61,631 bases of DNA from Deinococcus arboris (GTDB taxonomy: Bacteria; Deinococcota; Deinococci; Deinococcales; Deinococcaceae): positions 1-61,631 of the forward strand of contig NZ_WQLB01000026.1 of assembly GCF_009755355.1 (NCBI RefSeq), given 5' to 3'. Positions 17,601 to 27,286 of this stretch are shown piece after piece (the first letter of the stretch is position 1; every line of letters begins with the position of its first letter). A program made the translations under genes and the position numbers. Below the pieces are notes generated by a model. It made no database searches. It was given only the letters and a program-made list of their open reading frames with translations, and was not told where the DNA came from.

Positions 17601-20600
17601 GGCACGATGCTGCGGGGTCTGGGGCAGTTGTTCCAAGCGTTCGGTCAGCGGGCCGGGGCGGTGTTTACCGCTGCCGGCGGGTACGTTGGGGCCTACGTCA
17701 AAGCCACGGGCCGGGCTGTGCAGAGCGCGGGGCAGATTCTGCAGGGTCTGGCTGGTATGTACGCAGCCCTGCTCCTCGCGGCCCGCAACGCCCTGGTGAC
17801 AGGGGTTGGACAGATTCTAGCCACGGGTATCCGGCACTATGGGCAATTTAGTGACGGCGTTCAGACCGTGCTGGCGCAGGTCGCGGGCGTGTTCTTCCGA
17901 TATGTGGTCCAGCCTGTGCAGGACGGCGCCAACTTCCTGCTTCAGGCGTACAACCGGGTTTCGGGCATCATCAGCAGCGCGGCCAACCGCATTGCCCGGA
18001 CGCTCGGGCCGATCGGGGATCTGCTTAAGTCCCTGGGGGTCAACATTGGGGCCGGCCTTGCGCGGGTGGCACAGACCGTGGGGGACGGGGCCGCTGACAT
18101 CATCGACAATTACGCGCAGCGGGCGAACGAGGCGTATGCCAAGGCGCAAGCCTCGGCCCAGCAGGCCAGCACCACCAACGCGAAGTCTGCTGCGGACGGG
18201 GTGGCCGCTGCGCTCACCGGTGCCAGTCAAGGCCTGACCGACTTCATTCGGGACAATGGGGCGGGCGAGGCCTTCGAGAAAGCGACCGGCCAGGTCACGA
18301 GTGGGCTGCAAGGCGTCTCGGCGGTGAGTGGCCAGTTGCAGCAGGACGTGAAGGGTGTGGCCACCACCCTGAATACACAGCTGAGCACCGCCACTCAGAC
18401 AGCGACTGCCGGGTTAGGTGAGCTGCGGACAGGGGCCGCCCTGACGGCTGGGGCGCTGCAACTGGCGCAACGGGCGAATGAGGATGCCGCCGCCTCGTTC
18501 ACAGCGGGCCTGAAGAATATGCAGCAATCGGCGAAGACCACCGCGACGGCTGTGGCGGCGATCAAGCCCCCAACAGTCATGGCGAGCGGCACGAAGACGC
18601 TGGACGATATCGGCCTGGGGGACAAGGAAAAAGCCAGCAGCACGAAGACCACTGCCGCTGACCTGGTGAAGCAGGCCGAGTACAAGAAGAACCTGAAGGA
18701 CCTCACCCCGCTCGAACTGGCTCAGGCGAAGGCGGAAGCGCAGCGCACCAACAACAAAAAGGCGATGACGGCCATCCTGGCCGAGGAAGCCCGGCGCGAA
18801 CGCGAACGGGCCAGCGCCGCGCGCAGTGGGGCGGCGGCCGACCGGCAGGCCACCGAGGCGCGGGCCGGCTTAGTGCGCGAGATGCGGCAGAGCATCGCCG
18901 CGTTCAAGCTTCAGAGCGATCAGGGCAAGGTGACGGCCCAAAGCCTGCTGGCGTTCAACCAGCGGATGGAAGATTTCCAGGCCCGGGTCAAGAAATTGCC
19001 CCCGGCGCTGCAGGCGGGCACGCAGGCCCTGTTCAATCAGGCGGCAGCGCTCGCTGCCAATGCCAAGGTGCAGGCCCGCGCGGTGGTGCTCACGGGCGCG
19101 GCCCTGACCGAGTACAAGGAGGCTCTGCGCGGCAAGAGTGCCCAGCAACTCAAGGATATGGAAGTCGACGCCCGCGCCGGGAAGCTCAGCACGCAGCTGA
19201 ACGCCATTCTGGCCGAGCGCACCCGCCGCACCGAAGCCAAAGCGGCCGCAGATAAGAAAGCGGCGGCCGCCGCTGAGCAGCATGCCAAGGCCCAGCAGAC
19301 CCTGGTGCGCGAGACCGGCCAGCTCAACGACCGATTCCGTCTGCAAGTCCAGCAGGGCAAGGTCACGGCTGAGAGCCTGCAGCGTTATCAGCAGGCCCTG
19401 GCCGACACCAAAGCCAAAGTCGAGCAACTGCCCCCCACCCTGCGGGGCAGTGTCACGGCCCTGATCACGCAAGGTCAGACCCTGGCCACGCAAGGTCAGG
19501 CCGTGGTCAATCACCGACAGGAGGTGGAAAAGCTCCGGGGTGAGGTGGACCGCTGGACCCTCGCGCAGCTGGAGAATGCCCGCGCCCGTGTCATTGCCAA
19601 TGGGGCCGACAAGGACAAATTGGCTTTGCTGGACTCGGAAATTGCCAAGCGCAAGACGCTGTCTGACGCGCAGGTGCAAGAGGCCCTGACCGAGAGCCGT
19701 CTGAATGAAGCCCGCGCCGATCAGGAGGGCATTGAGGGACAGTACGAAAATCGGAAGGCAGCGGCCCAGGGCAACCTGACCGAGTTGTTGCGTCTAGAGC
19801 TGGACTTTGGTGCTCAGGTGCAAGCAGCTCGGGACGCGGCCGCCCGCGCAGCCGCAACCGATGAGGAACGCCAAGTCCGGGACAAGTACGCCAAGCTGCT
19901 GAACTTGGAAGGCATCACGCAGCAGCGGCGCACCGAGTTGGAGCAGGCCCGCGACCGTGAACTGGAGGCCAGCCGCACCCGCCTGAGTAATGCCCTGGCC
20001 AAGAATGATCAGGACCGCCGCACGGCGGAAACCGACGCCCGCCAGCAGCTGAACGATTCATTAGAGACCCTGGACCGCGAGAGTGCCGAGCGCATCCGGG
20101 CGGCCACCCTGAAAGACTTGGAAGCCCGGACTCGTGATGTCGAGGCCCAGCTCGAACGGGAACTGGACGTCGAGGACCTGAGCGAGCAGGAGAAGCTGGC
20201 CCTGCGCAAAGCCTTTCAGCCCCGGCTGCTGGCCGCCAAGCAAGCCGAACTCGACCAGACCCGCGTGATTGAGGAGGCTGCGGAGAAAGACCGTTACACG
20301 GCGGCCGTGCAGGAGGCTGAAGCGCAGGGGCTCCTAGACCAGCAGCGCCTGCAGGCGGACGGCCGCACCCTGACCGTGCGGCAGGTGCTGGAAGAAGCCC
20401 ATCAGGTTGAGCTGGGGCGCATCCGGCGCGAGTCGGTGGACGCCTACCGCGATTACGAACTGGAGGTGAAACGCGAGACTGGCAAGCAGGTCGTGGCGAG
20501 CGAGAAAGCGACCACGGCAAGCCTGAAAGAAGAAGCGGAGAGCCGCACTGAGACCCTGCTGGACGGGCTGGATGACTTCACGGCGGCCCAGCGCCAAGCC

Positions 20601-22376
20601 GCACGCGAGACCCTCGCCGCGTGGCGCCTGACCTACCTGGCTCAGGGGGCCAGCGGGGCCGCAGCGGTCGCCCAGATTGACGCCGCGCTGGCCAAGCTGG
20701 AACGGGCCACGGGCAAAGCGCGTTCGGAAGCCGCCAAACTGGGGGTCAGGCCAGCGGACGCGCAGCGCGACTTTGGTGACCGGCAGGCCCGCCTGGGCGA
20801 TCAGGACGATGAGGCTGGGGCTCGCCGGGAGGCTGAAGGCAAGTTCAGCAGCGACCTTGACTTTTACGAGCAGAAAATCAAGGACCTGCAGGCGGCTATC
20901 AACCAGTTTGGGGACACGCCCCTCACGCCGGACGAAGCCGCCACCCGAGACGGTCTCCTGGGGCTGCAACAGCAGTACCAGGGCTACTTCGATCAGCTGA
21001 CCCTCGCCAGCCGGCAAGCCGGGGACAAGGCCGCCGCGACCTACACCCAAGCGCAGCTGGATAAGGCGGCAGAAGGGGAACTGGCCCTCGTGGAAGCCCG
21101 ACATACGCAAGCCGAGAACGAGGGACGGGATGACAGTCCGGCCTACCTGGCGGGTCTAAATGCGGCGCTGGCCTACTGGCGGGCGCGGTTGTTGGGCCTG
21201 GAACAGGGGACGCCGGAGTACCTCGCTGCCCTCCAGAAGATCGTGGAACTGGAGGGCAAGGTCAGTACAGAGAAGGGCAATCCGGTGGCCGACCGCCTCT
21301 CGAACCTGGCGGGTGTGGTTGGCAAGGGCGGGAAGCTGCAGGGCACCATCAGTGCTGGTTTGGACGGCCTTGCGGCTTATTTCAAAGCTGGAGGCACCAA
21401 GGGCGGGAAGGGTAGCCTGATCGCCGGCGCCCAGGCCCTCGTCTCGGGGCTGGCCGGCGTTTTCAAAACCGGGGATGAGGACATTGACCAGGTCGTGGAT
21501 ACCTTCGTCTCTGGCCTGCAAGGCACCCTGGGCGCACTGGCCAAGGGCGACTGGGTGGGCGCCATCGTCGCGGGCGTGGCCACGCTGGTCACCACCCTGA
21601 TTGACATCTTCAAAGGAGGGGCAAACAGCGCCAAGAAGGCAGCCGAGCAAATCGGCGCGGCCACGAAGGATGTCCGGTTCTTCGACCTTGGCAAGTACGC
21701 GAAGGTGGAGTCCAGGGGCGGCTTCTGGGGCTTCCTGGGGTTCAAGAAGGCGACCATTGACCAGGAAGCGGTGGACATCGCCAAGAGCCTGGGCGACGCA
21801 CTGTATACGGCGGTGAGCAGCGCCCTGCTGGACGGGATTCAACAGGGCAAGCGGTCCTTTTCTGAACTGGGCCTGGATGTTCGCAAAGGGCTGGGGCAGC
21901 AGATTCTTCAGGGCCTGGTGGACGGGTTCCTGAAGGGCGCGGTGATGCAGGGCCTCCTGCAACCGTTCCTGGATGGGTATATCGCCGCCATGAAAAGCGG
22001 TAACGCTCAGGCACTCGCTCAAGCGGCCAACGGGTTGCAGAACGCGATTGCGACCGGGAACGCTGCGCTGGCGCAGTTCTATGAGACCGTGCTCGTCCCA
22101 GCCGCTGAACAAATGGGCCAGTTCGGCAGTGAGGGGTCGCAGGGTCAAGGCACTGCGGCGACGGATCTGGGCCTAGCCAGTGCACCGACGGGCGTGATGG
22201 CCGCGCCGGCGTATGTGCTGGACCAGACCGCCGCCATGAACAAGTTCACGCCCGCCCTGTTGGCCGCTGTCCCAGTCCTTCAGCGCCTGGCCGATGAGGG
22301 CCTGCACGTCACGTCCCAATCCGAAATCAACATCATCGCGCCGCAGAGCGACCTGCGCGCGTACGCCGCCCGCTAA
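14637..22376 (+). CDS. Tail tape measure protein
   Basis: 2579 aa, by far the longest gene; it sets tail length and is threaded through the tube. ATG 14637 with GAGG at 14627. Two 89-residue repeats occupy about 126-303 (AAQLRGLQADLKN and AAQLRGYQADLKN). Residues about 535-830 match the TP901-type tape measure core (GVGAREAAGAVLELNRAGLS, SLKTMLLSLTSPVDTGAKAL). Hydrophobic helices lie at about 510-530 and 865-940, and long coiled coils at 1330-2100. At about 0.15 nm per residue the tail would be near 390 nm. A G9 run sits near residue 110. Confidence 0.92.
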   Translation: MSTRVGAAHLDLTIVTASARAAVTAFASAARADLAGLARPIKLTVKADPAALRTQVDNVKTAFRDLNTDLKNLLKVDVTALKGVISKIGKQIVDLTELERKLRASTPLGGGGGGGAGGGSPGVNGAYAAQLRGLQADLKNSVLNTAQFEQATRQLKTTIDTEIASLKSLGVLSREQQARLDALRGASSQAAGALKGLADQQRRAAEAAASASATQFAAQLRGYQADLKNGALNTASFEAATRALKTSIDAEIASLRALGPLTQAQQAHLDALRATSGQAATALKGLADAQARAAREAARGAERAQSDSVKKLAQDVENLKGAFDRGDIKLRAYLRGLQGVQREAQTLAPTLAAGSSQAASLNRVLDSLTSGRRKLNDRSITQIKTDLAAARAEFERATAAAGRFSEKRAAIQALETTMRGLEARVKAVGERSNVTAGQMGQLNRLSTQLRSNVNTLNLAPSGLGISGSILAALKQLPQFASMAGGSLGAAAAQASALGGSFSGVGAAAGPLGLALAAVAAAVVGLTAALTVSIQTAAQFEQKLADIRALTQPTAIELERLTQATFDIGKPLGVGAREAAGAVLELNRAGLSAADAIGGGLKGALELAGAAGITAAEGGKLATAAMTAFGLQAPQLSQVADVFANFSNKTFLGAEDLSLAIAAVGPVARDAGLGLEQFAGYMATLAQGGFKQMSDAGTSLKTMLLSLTSPVDTGAKALDAIKVSAFDSAGQMRPLNDVLGDLRGKLVELTPQAQKQLLRQIFGQDAIRAAQILLREGPKAIEANTEAMRKQGEAARVARERLESLQGAGKQFGATFEQLKIQIGTPFLAALTGIVRGATAATEGLIGLIDQAREGQGALGTFATTSQQVLAAFGQGAATVFAALRVAWDTVLWPVLRALGAVWLTIQQAAVTALGILLNVANAVFQGVAAAVRTVMGVFGVGATDIAGSTGSMADAVVRGAGIARVALVALGQFTAQLPDIFELAGQGIGTMLRGLGQLFQAFGQRAGAVFTAAGGYVGAYVKATGRAVQSAGQILQGLAGMYAALLLAARNALVTGVGQILATGIRHYGQFSDGVQTVLAQVAGVFFRYVVQPVQDGANFLLQAYNRVSGIISSAANRIARTLGPIGDLLKSLGVNIGAGLARVAQTVGDGAADIIDNYAQRANEAYAKAQASAQQASTTNAKSAADGVAAALTGASQGLTDFIRDNGAGEAFEKATGQVTSGLQGVSAVSGQLQQDVKGVATTLNTQLSTATQTATAGLGELRTGAALTAGALQLAQRANEDAAASFTAGLKNMQQSAKTTATAVAAIKPPTVMASGTKTLDDIGLGDKEKASSTKTTAADLVKQAEYKKNLKDLTPLELAQAKAEAQRTNNKKAMTAILAEEARRERERASAARSGAAADRQATEARAGLVREMRQSIAAFKLQSDQGKVTAQSLLAFNQRMEDFQARVKKLPPALQAGTQALFNQAAALAANAKVQARAVVLTGAALTEYKEALRGKSAQQLKDMEVDARAGKLSTQLNAILAERTRRTEAKAAADKKAAAAAEQHAKAQQTLVRETGQLNDRFRLQVQQGKVTAESLQRYQQALADTKAKVEQLPPTLRGSVTALITQGQTLATQGQAVVNHRQEVEKLRGEVDRWTLAQLENARARVIANGADKDKLALLDSEIAKRKTLSDAQVQEALTESRLNEARADQEGIEGQYENRKAAAQGNLTELLRLELDFGAQVQAARDAAARAAATDEERQVRDKYAKLLNLEGITQQRRTELEQARDRELEASRTRLSNALAKNDQDRRTAETDARQQLNDSLETLDRESAERIRAATLKDLEARTRDVEAQLERELDVEDLSEQEKLALRKAFQPRLLAAKQAELDQTRVIEEAAEKDRYTAAVQEAEAQGLLDQQRLQADGRTLTVRQVLEEAHQVELGRIRRESVDAYRDYELEVKRETGKQVVASEKATTASLKEEAESRTETLLDGLDDFTAAQRQAARETLAAWRLTYLAQGASGAAAVAQIDAALAKLERATGKARSEAAKLGVRPADAQRDFGDRQARLGDQDDEAGARREAEGKFSSDLDFYEQKIKDLQAAINQFGDTPLTPDEAATRDGLLGLQQQYQGYFDQLTLASRQAGDKAAATYTQAQLDKAAEGELALVEARHTQAENEGRDDSPAYLAGLNAALAYWRARLLGLEQGTPEYLAALQKIVELEGKVSTEKGNPVADRLSNLAGVVGKGGKLQGTISAGLDGLAAYFKAGGTKGGKGSLIAGAQALVSGLAGVFKTGDEDIDQVVDTFVSGLQGTLGALAKGDWVGAIVAGVATLVTTLIDIFKGGANSAKKAAEQIGAATKDVRFFDLGKYAKVESRGGFWGFLGFKKATIDQEAVDIAKSLGDALYTAVSSALLDGIQQGKRSFSELGLDVRKGLGQQILQGLVDGFLKGAVMQGLLQPFLDGYIAAMKSGNAQALAQAANGLQNAIATGNAALAQFYETVLVPAAEQMGQFGSEGSQGQGTAATDLGLASAPTGVMAAPAYVLDQTAAMNKFTPALLAAVPVLQRLADEGLHVTSQSEINIIAPQSDLRAYAAR

Positions 22377-22390
22377 GGAGGTGAGGCATT

Positions 22391-24019
22391 TTGAGCTGGC
22401 AACTGGACTTGATCGCGCCCGACGGCGTGACCGCAAAAACCACCCGCACGCAGACCAACCCCGGCGGGGTGGTGGGCGGCTTCAGTTGGAAACAGTCCCG
22501 CTTCCGGGACTGTGTGCAGGCCAATCTCCGCGTGCACACGCCCACCCTGGGCCTGCGCAACCGCGATCTCGTGCGCCTCACGGTGGACGGGAGCGCGGTC
22601 TTCTACGGCCCGGTCGTGGAGTGCCCCCACCCCCGCGACCCCAGTTTCGGGGACGTGGCCCTGATCGGCGCCAGCACCCTGCTGGACAAGCGCGTCATCG
22701 GCAGTGACAGCTTTGCGAACCAGGACGTCGCCCTGATCGTGCGGGCGCTCGTGCAGGCCTACAAACACCCGGCCATCACTTATAGCGAGGCGCATATTCC
22801 CCTGACGGGCAAGGTGCTGACCACCTTCAGCCTCCCGTTCCGCACCCTGCGCCTCGCGCTGGAGACCCTCGGCAAAACCATCGACGGGGAACAGGGGGTG
22901 CCGTTCGGGGTGCTCCCGGACGGCACCTTCTTCTTCGGCGCGGACCTGGTGCCCGGCCAGAGCTTCGCGGCCGCTGACCTGCCGGGGTTGACGCTGCTGC
23001 GGGTCAGTGGGGACGACGTGGTGACGGCCGTGACCCTCATCGCCCTGAGCCGCCCGAGTGGGGCCAGCCCGTACCGGGCCGACATCTATCCCCCGGGCAG
23101 CACGGACCGCCTGCCCTACCGCCCAGCCACTTACACGCTGAAGGTGGCGGACAGCGCCTCCGCTGGCTACGGATTGGAGGCAGCTGCCCTCGCCCCAGCT
23201 GGGCTGGACGTGTTCAGCACGCCACTCGTCGGCGCGGAATACGTCAACGGGTTCGACAGCCTGGTCCCGGCCTCAGATGGTGACCGCGCGACGGCCTCGA
23301 CCAACACCGGCAGCGTACAGTTCGTGGAATTGACCCGCAGCGTGGCGCCTGGAGCGAACACCGACCCCATGGTGGGTCTGCGGCTGCTGTACACCCTGGA
23401 CCTGAGTGGCCTGGGGACCGCCTACGAGGCGCGCCTGGAGGTGCAGTACGGCGTGACCACGGCCGGTGGGCAAACGGGGGTGGCGATCTTTGCCTACGCC
23501 CTGCCAGCCACGACCGACGTGCGGGAACTGGTGCTGGTCCAGCCGGTGCCGCAAGACCTGCTGGGCGCCGTGCAGACAGAGCCGTTCGGGTTGACGACCC
23601 TGACCCCGTATTACGGGCAACTGCGGGTCGCGGTGCGGGGGGCCACCTCGGCCGACCTGTTGCCAGCTGGCCGCCTGAAGGTCTACGAGTTCCAGCCCAT
23701 TGGCCTGAGCCGCACCAAGCTGGACGCCTACGCCCGCAAGCTCCTGCGGCCCCCTGCGCAGGTGCCCACCGAACTGACCGTGCACGGCCTGGTCGGGGCC
23801 ATGAGCAGTGTCACGCTCACCGGCCTGCCGGGCGGCGACCTGACTGGCGACGTGGTGGAGATCGAGGGTCAGCACGATCAGGCCGGCCTGACCGTCTCCA
23901 AGATCAAGCTCGAACAGCCCGGCGCGAGTGAGGGGGCCCGCATGCTCCGTTTGGTGGCCCAGGAACGTGCCCAGCAGGCCCAGACCGACCTGCGGGGCTA
24001 TCTGGAGGCCAGCCCGTGA
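22391..24019 (+). CDS. Distal tail / baseplate protein (542 aa)
   Basis: TTG 22391 has a strong AAGGAGGTGAGG ribosome binding site. Directly after the tape measure, where siphophages encode the distal tail and tail-hub proteins. The N-terminal 200 residues look like a hub or Dit-like beta domain (VGGFSWKQSRFRDCVQANLR, VFYGPVVECPHPRDPSFGDV). The middle part has carbohydrate-binding-like beta strands (AEYVNGFDSLVPASDGDRAT). The C-terminus resembles hub closing strands (GLPGGDLTGDVVEIEGQHDQ). Exact identity is not certain. Confidence 0.6.
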   Translation: MSWQLDLIAPDGVTAKTTRTQTNPGGVVGGFSWKQSRFRDCVQANLRVHTPTLGLRNRDLVRLTVDGSAVFYGPVVECPHPRDPSFGDVALIGASTLLDKRVIGSDSFANQDVALIVRALVQAYKHPAITYSEAHIPLTGKVLTTFSLPFRTLRLALETLGKTIDGEQGVPFGVLPDGTFFFGADLVPGQSFAAADLPGLTLLRVSGDDVVTAVTLIALSRPSGASPYRADIYPPGSTDRLPYRPATYTLKVADSASAGYGLEAAALAPAGLDVFSTPLVGAEYVNGFDSLVPASDGDRATASTNTGSVQFVELTRSVAPGANTDPMVGLRLLYTLDLSGLGTAYEARLEVQYGVTTAGGQTGVAIFAYALPATTDVRELVLVQPVPQDLLGAVQTEPFGLTTLTPYYGQLRVAVRGATSADLLPAGRLKVYEFQPIGLSRTKLDAYARKLLRPPAQVPTELTVHGLVGAMSSVTLTGLPGGDLTGDVVEIEGQHDQAGLTVSKIKLEQPGASEGARMLRLVAQERAQQAQTDLRGYLEASP

Positions 24020-24441
24020 CCACCTACCCCCTGACCATTGTGCTCAGCGTGGGGCAGCCCTTGGTGCTGAACAAGGTCGAGCCGCAGGACAGCGAGCTGG
24101 CCTTCGCCGATGAGGTGGCGCGCGCCGTTGAATCCGAGACCCAGCAGGTGGGCGGGGACGGTGAGCGCGAGCCGCACTGGAAGGTCTTCGACACCTGGCT
24201 GCCGACCCCCACCCGACCAAAGGACCGTGGCGCGGCGCTGGGGGCGTTCGAGAACAGCCTCCGCTTTGCTATCCGCGCTGAGATGGACGGGCTGCGCTAC
24301 GACATCAGCCGTATCCGCGTGGTGGGCCGGGGGCCGTATGGCAGCGGCTACCGCCTGAAACTCAAGATGATCGGTCCCCGGCCAGATTTCTACGAAGTGA
24401 ACGGCAGCGGCGTCTTCGTGCAGTACGCGCCCCTGTGGTGA
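24016..24441 (+). CDS. Minor tail protein (141 aa)
   Basis: GTG 24016 overlaps the previous stop (GTGA). The protein mixes beta strands (YPLTIVLSVGQPLVLNKVEP) with an amphipathic helix (ALGAFENSLRFAIRAEMDGL) and ends in a strand-rich tail. It is encoded between hub and fibre-type genes, so a baseplate or tail-tip role is inferred. No family recognised. Confidence 0.55.
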   Translation: MTTYPLTIVLSVGQPLVLNKVEPQDSELAFADEVARAVESETQQVGGDGEREPHWKVFDTWLPTPTRPKDRGAALGAFENSLRFAIRAEMDGLRYDISRIRVVGRGPYGSGYRLKLKMIGPRPDFYEVNGSGVFVQYAPLW

Positions 24442-24449
24442 GGTGCCCC

Positions 24450-24803
24450 ATGAGCAGCAAGCCCGCAACCATTGACGAACAACTTCAGGCCCTGAATCAG
24501 CGGATGAACACGCTGGAAACCGACGTGCGGGCCAGATTGACCCAGCTTGACGCTTTTCTGGCCTCGCCTCCAGCTGGCGCCCGAGGTCTGCAAGGGCCAG
24601 CCGGCCCCCAGGGTCCACCAGGCCCCGTTGGCCCTGTCCCGGACCTGACGCCACTCCAGCACCTGGAGGCCGAACTCCGCGCGACCCAGGCGGCGCTCAC
24701 GGCCGCCCAGGCCCGCCTGAATCAAGTGGCAGACGACGGCCAGGCCCGCATTGAACGCGCCATCACCCAGGTGAATCTGGTGACCAAAGGACGTGACTCT
24801 TGA
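24450..24803 (+). CDS. Short collagen-like / coiled-coil tail protein (117 aa)
   Basis: ATG 24450 follows GAGGTG. Residues 4-40 form a coiled coil, residues about 45-68 are six Gly-X-Y triplets (GLQGPAGPQGPPGPVGP), and a second coiled coil follows to the end. Such coil-collagen-coil proteins trimerise and are common as phage fibre adaptors. It is coupled to the tail spike gene downstream by an overlap at 24800. Confidence 0.65.
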   Translation: MSSKPATIDEQLQALNQRMNTLETDVRARLTQLDAFLASPPAGARGLQGPAGPQGPPGPVGPVPDLTPLQHLEAELRATQAALTAAQARLNQVADDGQARIERAITQVNLVTKGRDS

Positions 24804-27280
24804 AAGCCAAAGTGACGGGCGTCTCGGCCTGGCAGGGCACGCCCACCGGGGGCACGCTGAGCGTCCGCGTGCCCCGCTACGCCGACAGCAGCGGCAACGC
24901 CTCGGTCAGTGAGTACAGCGGGGTGCTGGACCCCACCCACAGCCCGCCGCGCTGGCTGGACGCGCGGGACCCGACCAAAGAGCTGTGGCTGGTGGTGCAG
25001 GGTCCGGATGATCCGCCCGCAGTGCGCGCGACCTTTTACGAGGTGCTGCACTATCCCAGCAAGGTGGTCACCACCGAGTTCAGCCGCACTCTGGTCAGCA
25101 GCGACCTGCAAGGCCTGCTGTTCGATTACGCGGCGCCGGAGCCGAGCAGCCTGCCGGCGGGCTTCGGGGACGCGCCCCTCACCATGCGCGCTGCCCAGCA
25201 GCTGCTGGATGATGGGGTGAGCCTGGTCGCCGGCCTGGACACGGCACTGGATGACGTGGCGCAGGCCACGCAACTGGCCCTGAGTGCCGCTGAGACCGAC
25301 GACACGGTGGCGACCGAGGCCGCGTTGGCTGGGCGCCCCGCCGGGGTCTACACCCTGCTGAGCACCGGGGAACTGGCCGTCTGGACCGGCGCGGCGGTGA
25401 CGTTCCGCCGTCAGGTGTGGGCCACCATCCAGACCAGCGTGGGGCGGGTGGCCGACCTCGTCGCCCTGCGCGCGTATGCAGGGGGCGCCACCAGCATGAT
25501 GGTGAGTGACCAGCGCCGGGGTGGGCTGTTCCGGCGGGAATTGTCCAGTGCGGCGCCTGCTGTGAACGACGGCACCGTGTTCGCGCACAGCAGCGGCAGC
25601 TACGTGTGGGTGCGGGTGCATGACCCCTTTGTGCTGCACGCCGACTGGTTCCGGGAGCCGGTGGCCAACACGGCGCCCCAGCTCCAGCGGCTGTTCAACG
25701 CTTGCCCACGGGGCGGCACCATCATCGGCGGCAGCAAAGCCACCCCGGACGGCCAGCTCAGTTACTGGCCAGTGGCCCCCTGGACCCGCCCAGACGGCCG
25801 CACGGACGTGCTGCTGACCCTGGACCGGGCCGTCACCCTGCGCTGGGACGCCAACCAGTACGGGGGCTACATCGGCTACGACACCGCCACGCCCGGCACC
25901 ACCAGCATTCTCGAAATCAGCTCAAAGATCAGCGCGGATTTCCCAGGGAACACCACCGAGTACGGGTACCGTCTGATCGACCTGGCCATCATCCCGACGA
26001 CCGGACAGCCCTGCGCGAAGCACGCGCTGATTCTGAAAGCCACCGCGCAGAACAACCTGGCGGACTTCGAGATTCGCGGCGGGCAGTTCGTGGCCACCAA
26101 CCCCGATGGGCGGGCCATTGAGCACGACAACGACGGCAACAACGGGTTGTTCGGCCTGCGGGTATACGACGTGAAGGTGCGGGGCGGCGGCCGGTTTAAG
26201 AAGCTGGGGGACTCCTGTGAATTCATTCGGGGCTTCTGGGCGGGGCACGCGAGCAGCCCCGCCGTGTACATCTCACTGCTGGACCCCACCAACCCGACCG
26301 ATGCGGCGAGCCAGCTGCATGTGCGGGCGCTGAACATCAACGCGCTGGGCGGCGGGTTCGTGCTGGAGGACGCGGCCACCTTTGTGGTGGACGGCCTGAA
26401 CCTGGAGGTGCGCAACCGGCACGAGGGCGGGGCAGCGAACTACGGCCAGTACGCCGTGATCTTCCGCAACTGCGGCACGAGGGGCGGGCTGGCCGGGCAG
26501 TCCGCACGGGCGTATGGGGGCGCGCGGGTCACGGGCCTCAAATCGTTTCCAGCGGACGGCGGCACCTACGACAGCAGCAGCGGGGGGTTCGCGGTGCTGT
26601 TCGACACCTGCCGCGCCACCTACTTCGGCTTCGGGGCTGTCGGCACCAGCCAGGTCCTCTCGCCAGATGGCACGCCGGCGGCGAACGGCCTGGGGGCCAC
26701 CCTGCGGGCGTGCGACGACATGACGGTCGATCTGCCCGATCTGCAGCTGACCACCAACGCCATCGGGCTGGACATCGAGGCCACGACCAAAAACACCCGG
26801 CTGCGTGGGGCGACGGTGAATCCCATCGTGGCCAGCTCCTGGACGGCCATTCGGGACCTGGGGCTGGGGACGATGGGCCTGCTCAAGGTCCTGACGCCGA
26901 GTGCCGGGCTGGAAGTGCCGCCCGGGGCGCCCCCGCTTCAGTACGTGAAGGACGAGAGCGGCGTGGTGCACCTGTTCGGCAGCGTGCGGCCGGCAGGAGG
27001 CAGCGGGGACATCGTGCCCTACCTGACGCTGGGCACCTTGCCCAAAGGGTTTACGCCGGCGGCGGCCGATATCGCGCGGCGGGTGCTGCACTACGACGTG
27101 ACACCGGGGGGAGCGGATCCTCAGCCGACGATCCGGCACCTGTACATGCGGCTGCTGGACAACAGTGCGGGCGCCTGCCTGGCGCAGCTCAACGCCTGGA
27201 GCAATGGCGCCCAGGACACGACGGCCGCCGGCGTGCGAGACATGCACATTGACACCCGCTGGCAGGCGGTGCGGGCGTGA
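24800..27280 (+). CDS. Tail spike / receptor-binding protein with beta-helix
   Basis: 826 aa; TTG 24800 overlaps the previous stop. Residues 1-110 are a particle-binding beta domain. A helical stalk spans 125-175, then WTGAAVTFRRQVWATIQTSV. Residues about 275-690 carry the short repeated strands of a right-handed beta-helix (TGQPCAKHALILKATAQNNL, GGGFVLEDAATFVVDGLNLE), like pectate-lyase-fold tail spikes that bind or cut surface polysaccharide. The C-terminal 100 residues look like a trimerisation or chaperone domain. No catalytic residues can be named from sequence alone. Confidence 0.7.
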   Translation: MKAKVTGVSAWQGTPTGGTLSVRVPRYADSSGNASVSEYSGVLDPTHSPPRWLDARDPTKELWLVVQGPDDPPAVRATFYEVLHYPSKVVTTEFSRTLVSSDLQGLLFDYAAPEPSSLPAGFGDAPLTMRAAQQLLDDGVSLVAGLDTALDDVAQATQLALSAAETDDTVATEAALAGRPAGVYTLLSTGELAVWTGAAVTFRRQVWATIQTSVGRVADLVALRAYAGGATSMMVSDQRRGGLFRRELSSAAPAVNDGTVFAHSSGSYVWVRVHDPFVLHADWFREPVANTAPQLQRLFNACPRGGTIIGGSKATPDGQLSYWPVAPWTRPDGRTDVLLTLDRAVTLRWDANQYGGYIGYDTATPGTTSILEISSKISADFPGNTTEYGYRLIDLAIIPTTGQPCAKHALILKATAQNNLADFEIRGGQFVATNPDGRAIEHDNDGNNGLFGLRVYDVKVRGGGRFKKLGDSCEFIRGFWAGHASSPAVYISLLDPTNPTDAASQLHVRALNINALGGGFVLEDAATFVVDGLNLEVRNRHEGGAANYGQYAVIFRNCGTRGGLAGQSARAYGGARVTGLKSFPADGGTYDSSSGGFAVLFDTCRATYFGFGAVGTSQVLSPDGTPAANGLGATLRACDDMTVDLPDLQLTTNAIGLDIEATTKNTRLRGATVNPIVASSWTAIRDLGLGTMGLLKVLTPSAGLEVPPGAPPLQYVKDESGVVHLFGSVRPAGGSGDIVPYLTLGTLPKGFTPAAADIARRVLHYDVTPGGADPQPTIRHLYMRLLDNSAGACLAQLNAWSNGAQDTTAAGVRDMHIDTRWQAVRA

Positions 27281-27286
27281 GGCGAA

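Noticed and set aside
24800..27280. Diversity-generating retroelement acting on the spike gene
   Set aside because: No reverse transcriptase gene and no template/variable repeat pair is visible in the window.
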